Shown here piece by piece: positions 63,094 through 64,000 of a stretch of 64,000 nucleotides of DNA (position 1 is the first letter of the stretch; every line of letters starts with the position of its first letter). The translations under genes were made by a program, and so were the position numbers. This DNA is from Euzebyella marina (GTDB taxonomy: Bacteria; Bacteroidota; Bacteroidia; Flavobacteriales; Flavobacteriaceae), in contig NZ_JACYFK010000002.1 of assembly GCF_014855515.1 (NCBI RefSeq), forward strand, positions 434,001 through 498,000, written 5' to 3'. Under the pieces are notes generated by a model. That model saw only the letters and a program-made list of their open reading frames with translations. It did no database searches and was not told the origin of the DNA.

Positions 63094-63900
63094 ATGTACG
63101 GCATCAAAGACAAGATTGCCATAATTACAGGCGCCAGCGGTTCATTGGCCGGTAGTATCGCCAAAAGTTTTGCCCAGGCCGGAGCTCAATTGGTCTTACT
63201 CACCCGAAAAGAATCATCTTTGAACGAACTTATCGGTGAAATAAATGAGTTAGGTGGTAAAGCTAAAGCCTATGAGGCCGATATACTAGATGAAGAATCG
63301 CTTATAAAAGTCAAGAATCAGGTAATCGCAGATTTCGGAAGAATTGATATTCTTTTGAACATAGCCGGCGGAAACCTTCCAGGGGCCACTATTGCCGTTG
63401 ACAAAACCATATTCGACCTATCAATTGACGCTTTTAGAAAAGTAACCGACCTTAACCTCAATGGTACGGTCATTCCGTCTATCGTTTTTGGCAAGGCCAT
63501 GAGTGAACAAAAAGAGGGGGTCATCATCAATTATTCTTCAATGGCCGTAGAACGCGTTATTACACGTGTTGCTGGTTATTCCGCCTCAAAGGCAGCCATG
63601 GAGAACTTTACCAGATGGATGGCGGTAGAGATGGCCTTGAAATTTGGTGAGGGTATTCGGGTAAATGCCATTGCACCTGGTTTTTTTATAGGAAAACAGA
63701 ACCGTGCACTTCTTACCAACGAAGATGGATCTTACACCCAAAGAGGTCAAGATATAATTAGAAACACACCGATGGGCCGATTTGGCGAAGTAGAAGAGCT
63801 TAATGGGGCTGTGCAGTTTTTATGCAGTGATGCCGCCAAGTTCATAACGGGTATAGTTTTGCCTATCGATGGTGGTTTCAGTGCCTTTAGTGGTGTATAA
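63094..63900 (+). CDS. SDR, probable D-mannonate oxidoreductase
   Basis: 268 residues: TGASGSLAGSIAKSF for NAD(P), NIAGGN near 92, YSASKAA near 165 and the C-terminal PIDGGFSAFSGV. The NxAGGN and GFFIGKQNRALL features fit flavobacterial SDR-type mannonate dehydrogenases (a UxuB replacement) that turn fructuronate to D-mannonate. UxuA starts 46 bases later, which supports this. Part of the uronate (glucuronate or alginate-derived) degradation path. Confidence 0.83.
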   Translation: MYGIKDKIAIITGASGSLAGSIAKSFAQAGAQLVLLTRKESSLNELIGEINELGGKAKAYEADILDEESLIKVKNQVIADFGRIDILLNIAGGNLPGATIAVDKTIFDLSIDAFRKVTDLNLNGTVIPSIVFGKAMSEQKEGVIINYSSMAVERVITRVAGYSASKAAMENFTRWMAVEMALKFGEGIRVNAIAPGFFIGKQNRALLTNEDGSYTQRGQDIIRNTPMGRFGEVEELNGAVQFLCSDAAKFITGIVLPIDGGFSAFSGV

Positions 63901-63946
63901 CTCTCAACAACTCATTCTAATCATTAGCATAACTTAAATTACTACA

Positions 63947-64000
63947 ATGGAACAAACATGGCGTTGGTACGGGCCAAGTGATCCCGTAAGCCTTCAAGAT
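63947..64000 (+). CDS. uxuA: mannonate dehydratase, N-terminal start (cut by window edge)
   Basis: Only 18 codons are in the window, starting at ATG 63947. The start reads MEQTWRWYGPSDPVSLQD, which is the well-conserved N-terminus of UxuA. This Fe/Mn enzyme dehydrates D-mannonate to 2-keto-3-deoxy-gluconate. Pairing with the SDR upstream supports a uronate pathway. The rest is beyond 64000. Confidence 0.85.
   Translation, partial: MEQTWRWYGPSDPVSLQD

Overview
The window looks like chromosome from a marine member of the Flavobacteriaceae (Bacteroidota), in the Maribacter/Zobellia/Arenibacter neighbourhood. This is inferred from AT-rich DNA, few Shine-Dalgarno sites, TAnnTTTG-like -7 elements, TonB receptors with carboxypeptidase-like N-terminal domains, many small lipoproteins, and gene pairs typical of the family (parE-parC, serC-serA next to a LuxC-type reductase, DnaJ-CbpM). 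Genus and species cannot be fixed from the sequence alone. I saw no rRNA, tRNA, CRISPR array, intact insertion sequence or prophage.

Layout. 1-14.9 kb is mostly housekeeping: the 3' half of aroB, YihY, DinB, an Lrp regulator, an M14 peptidase divergent from an XRE regulator with a striking palindrome array between them, TerC, a fatty acid hydroxylase, MscL, topoisomerase IV, DnaJ-CbpM and YchF. 15-26 kb has two TonB receptors around a ferredoxin, a LuxC-like acyl-CoA reductase, serine biosynthesis and small DUF proteins. 26-32 kb has a sulfite dehydrogenase/cytochrome c/sterol desaturase operon, folE, a LolD-like ATPase, a CPBP protease and a TIGR02757 protein. 32.4-35 kb has an unusual pair: a degenerate HD domain fused to a Pycsar-effector-like (DUF5706) membrane module, followed by a membrane-anchored kinase-like protein. 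35-39.6 kb holds small soluble proteins, an SDR/AraC pair and a YdeI-like protein with a CDGSH tail. 39.6-44.3 kb is a minus-strand operon of three lipoproteins: PhoX-like phosphatase, di-heme peroxidase and fasciclin. 44.6-52.6 kb has an SGNH esterase/Gfo-Idh operon, a 714-residue orphan protein, a retinol-saturase-like enzyme, a TauE permease and DinB.

53.1-64 kb is a carbohydrate locus for deoxy- and uronic sugars. A minus-strand operon (PhyH-type dioxygenase, S1 sulfatase, zinc alcohol dehydrogenase, KduD-like SDR) is divergent from a plus-strand operon (second alcohol dehydrogenase, fuconolactonase-like amidohydrolase, L-fucose dehydrogenase-like SDR, FucP permease, mutarotase). A FAH-family enzyme and a mannonate reductase-like SDR plus the start of uxuA follow. 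Together they suggest that sulfated, fucose-containing algal glycans are desulfated outside the cytoplasm, L-fucose is imported by FucP and oxidised through fuconolactone without phosphorylation, and uronates enter through mannonate. No fuconate dehydratase is visible; it may lie beyond the right edge.

Best candidates for new biology: the operator array at 4200-4454, the pseudo-HD/DUF5706 plus kinase-like pair, the leaderless 714-residue protein, and the dioxygenase-sulfatase-fucose divergon.
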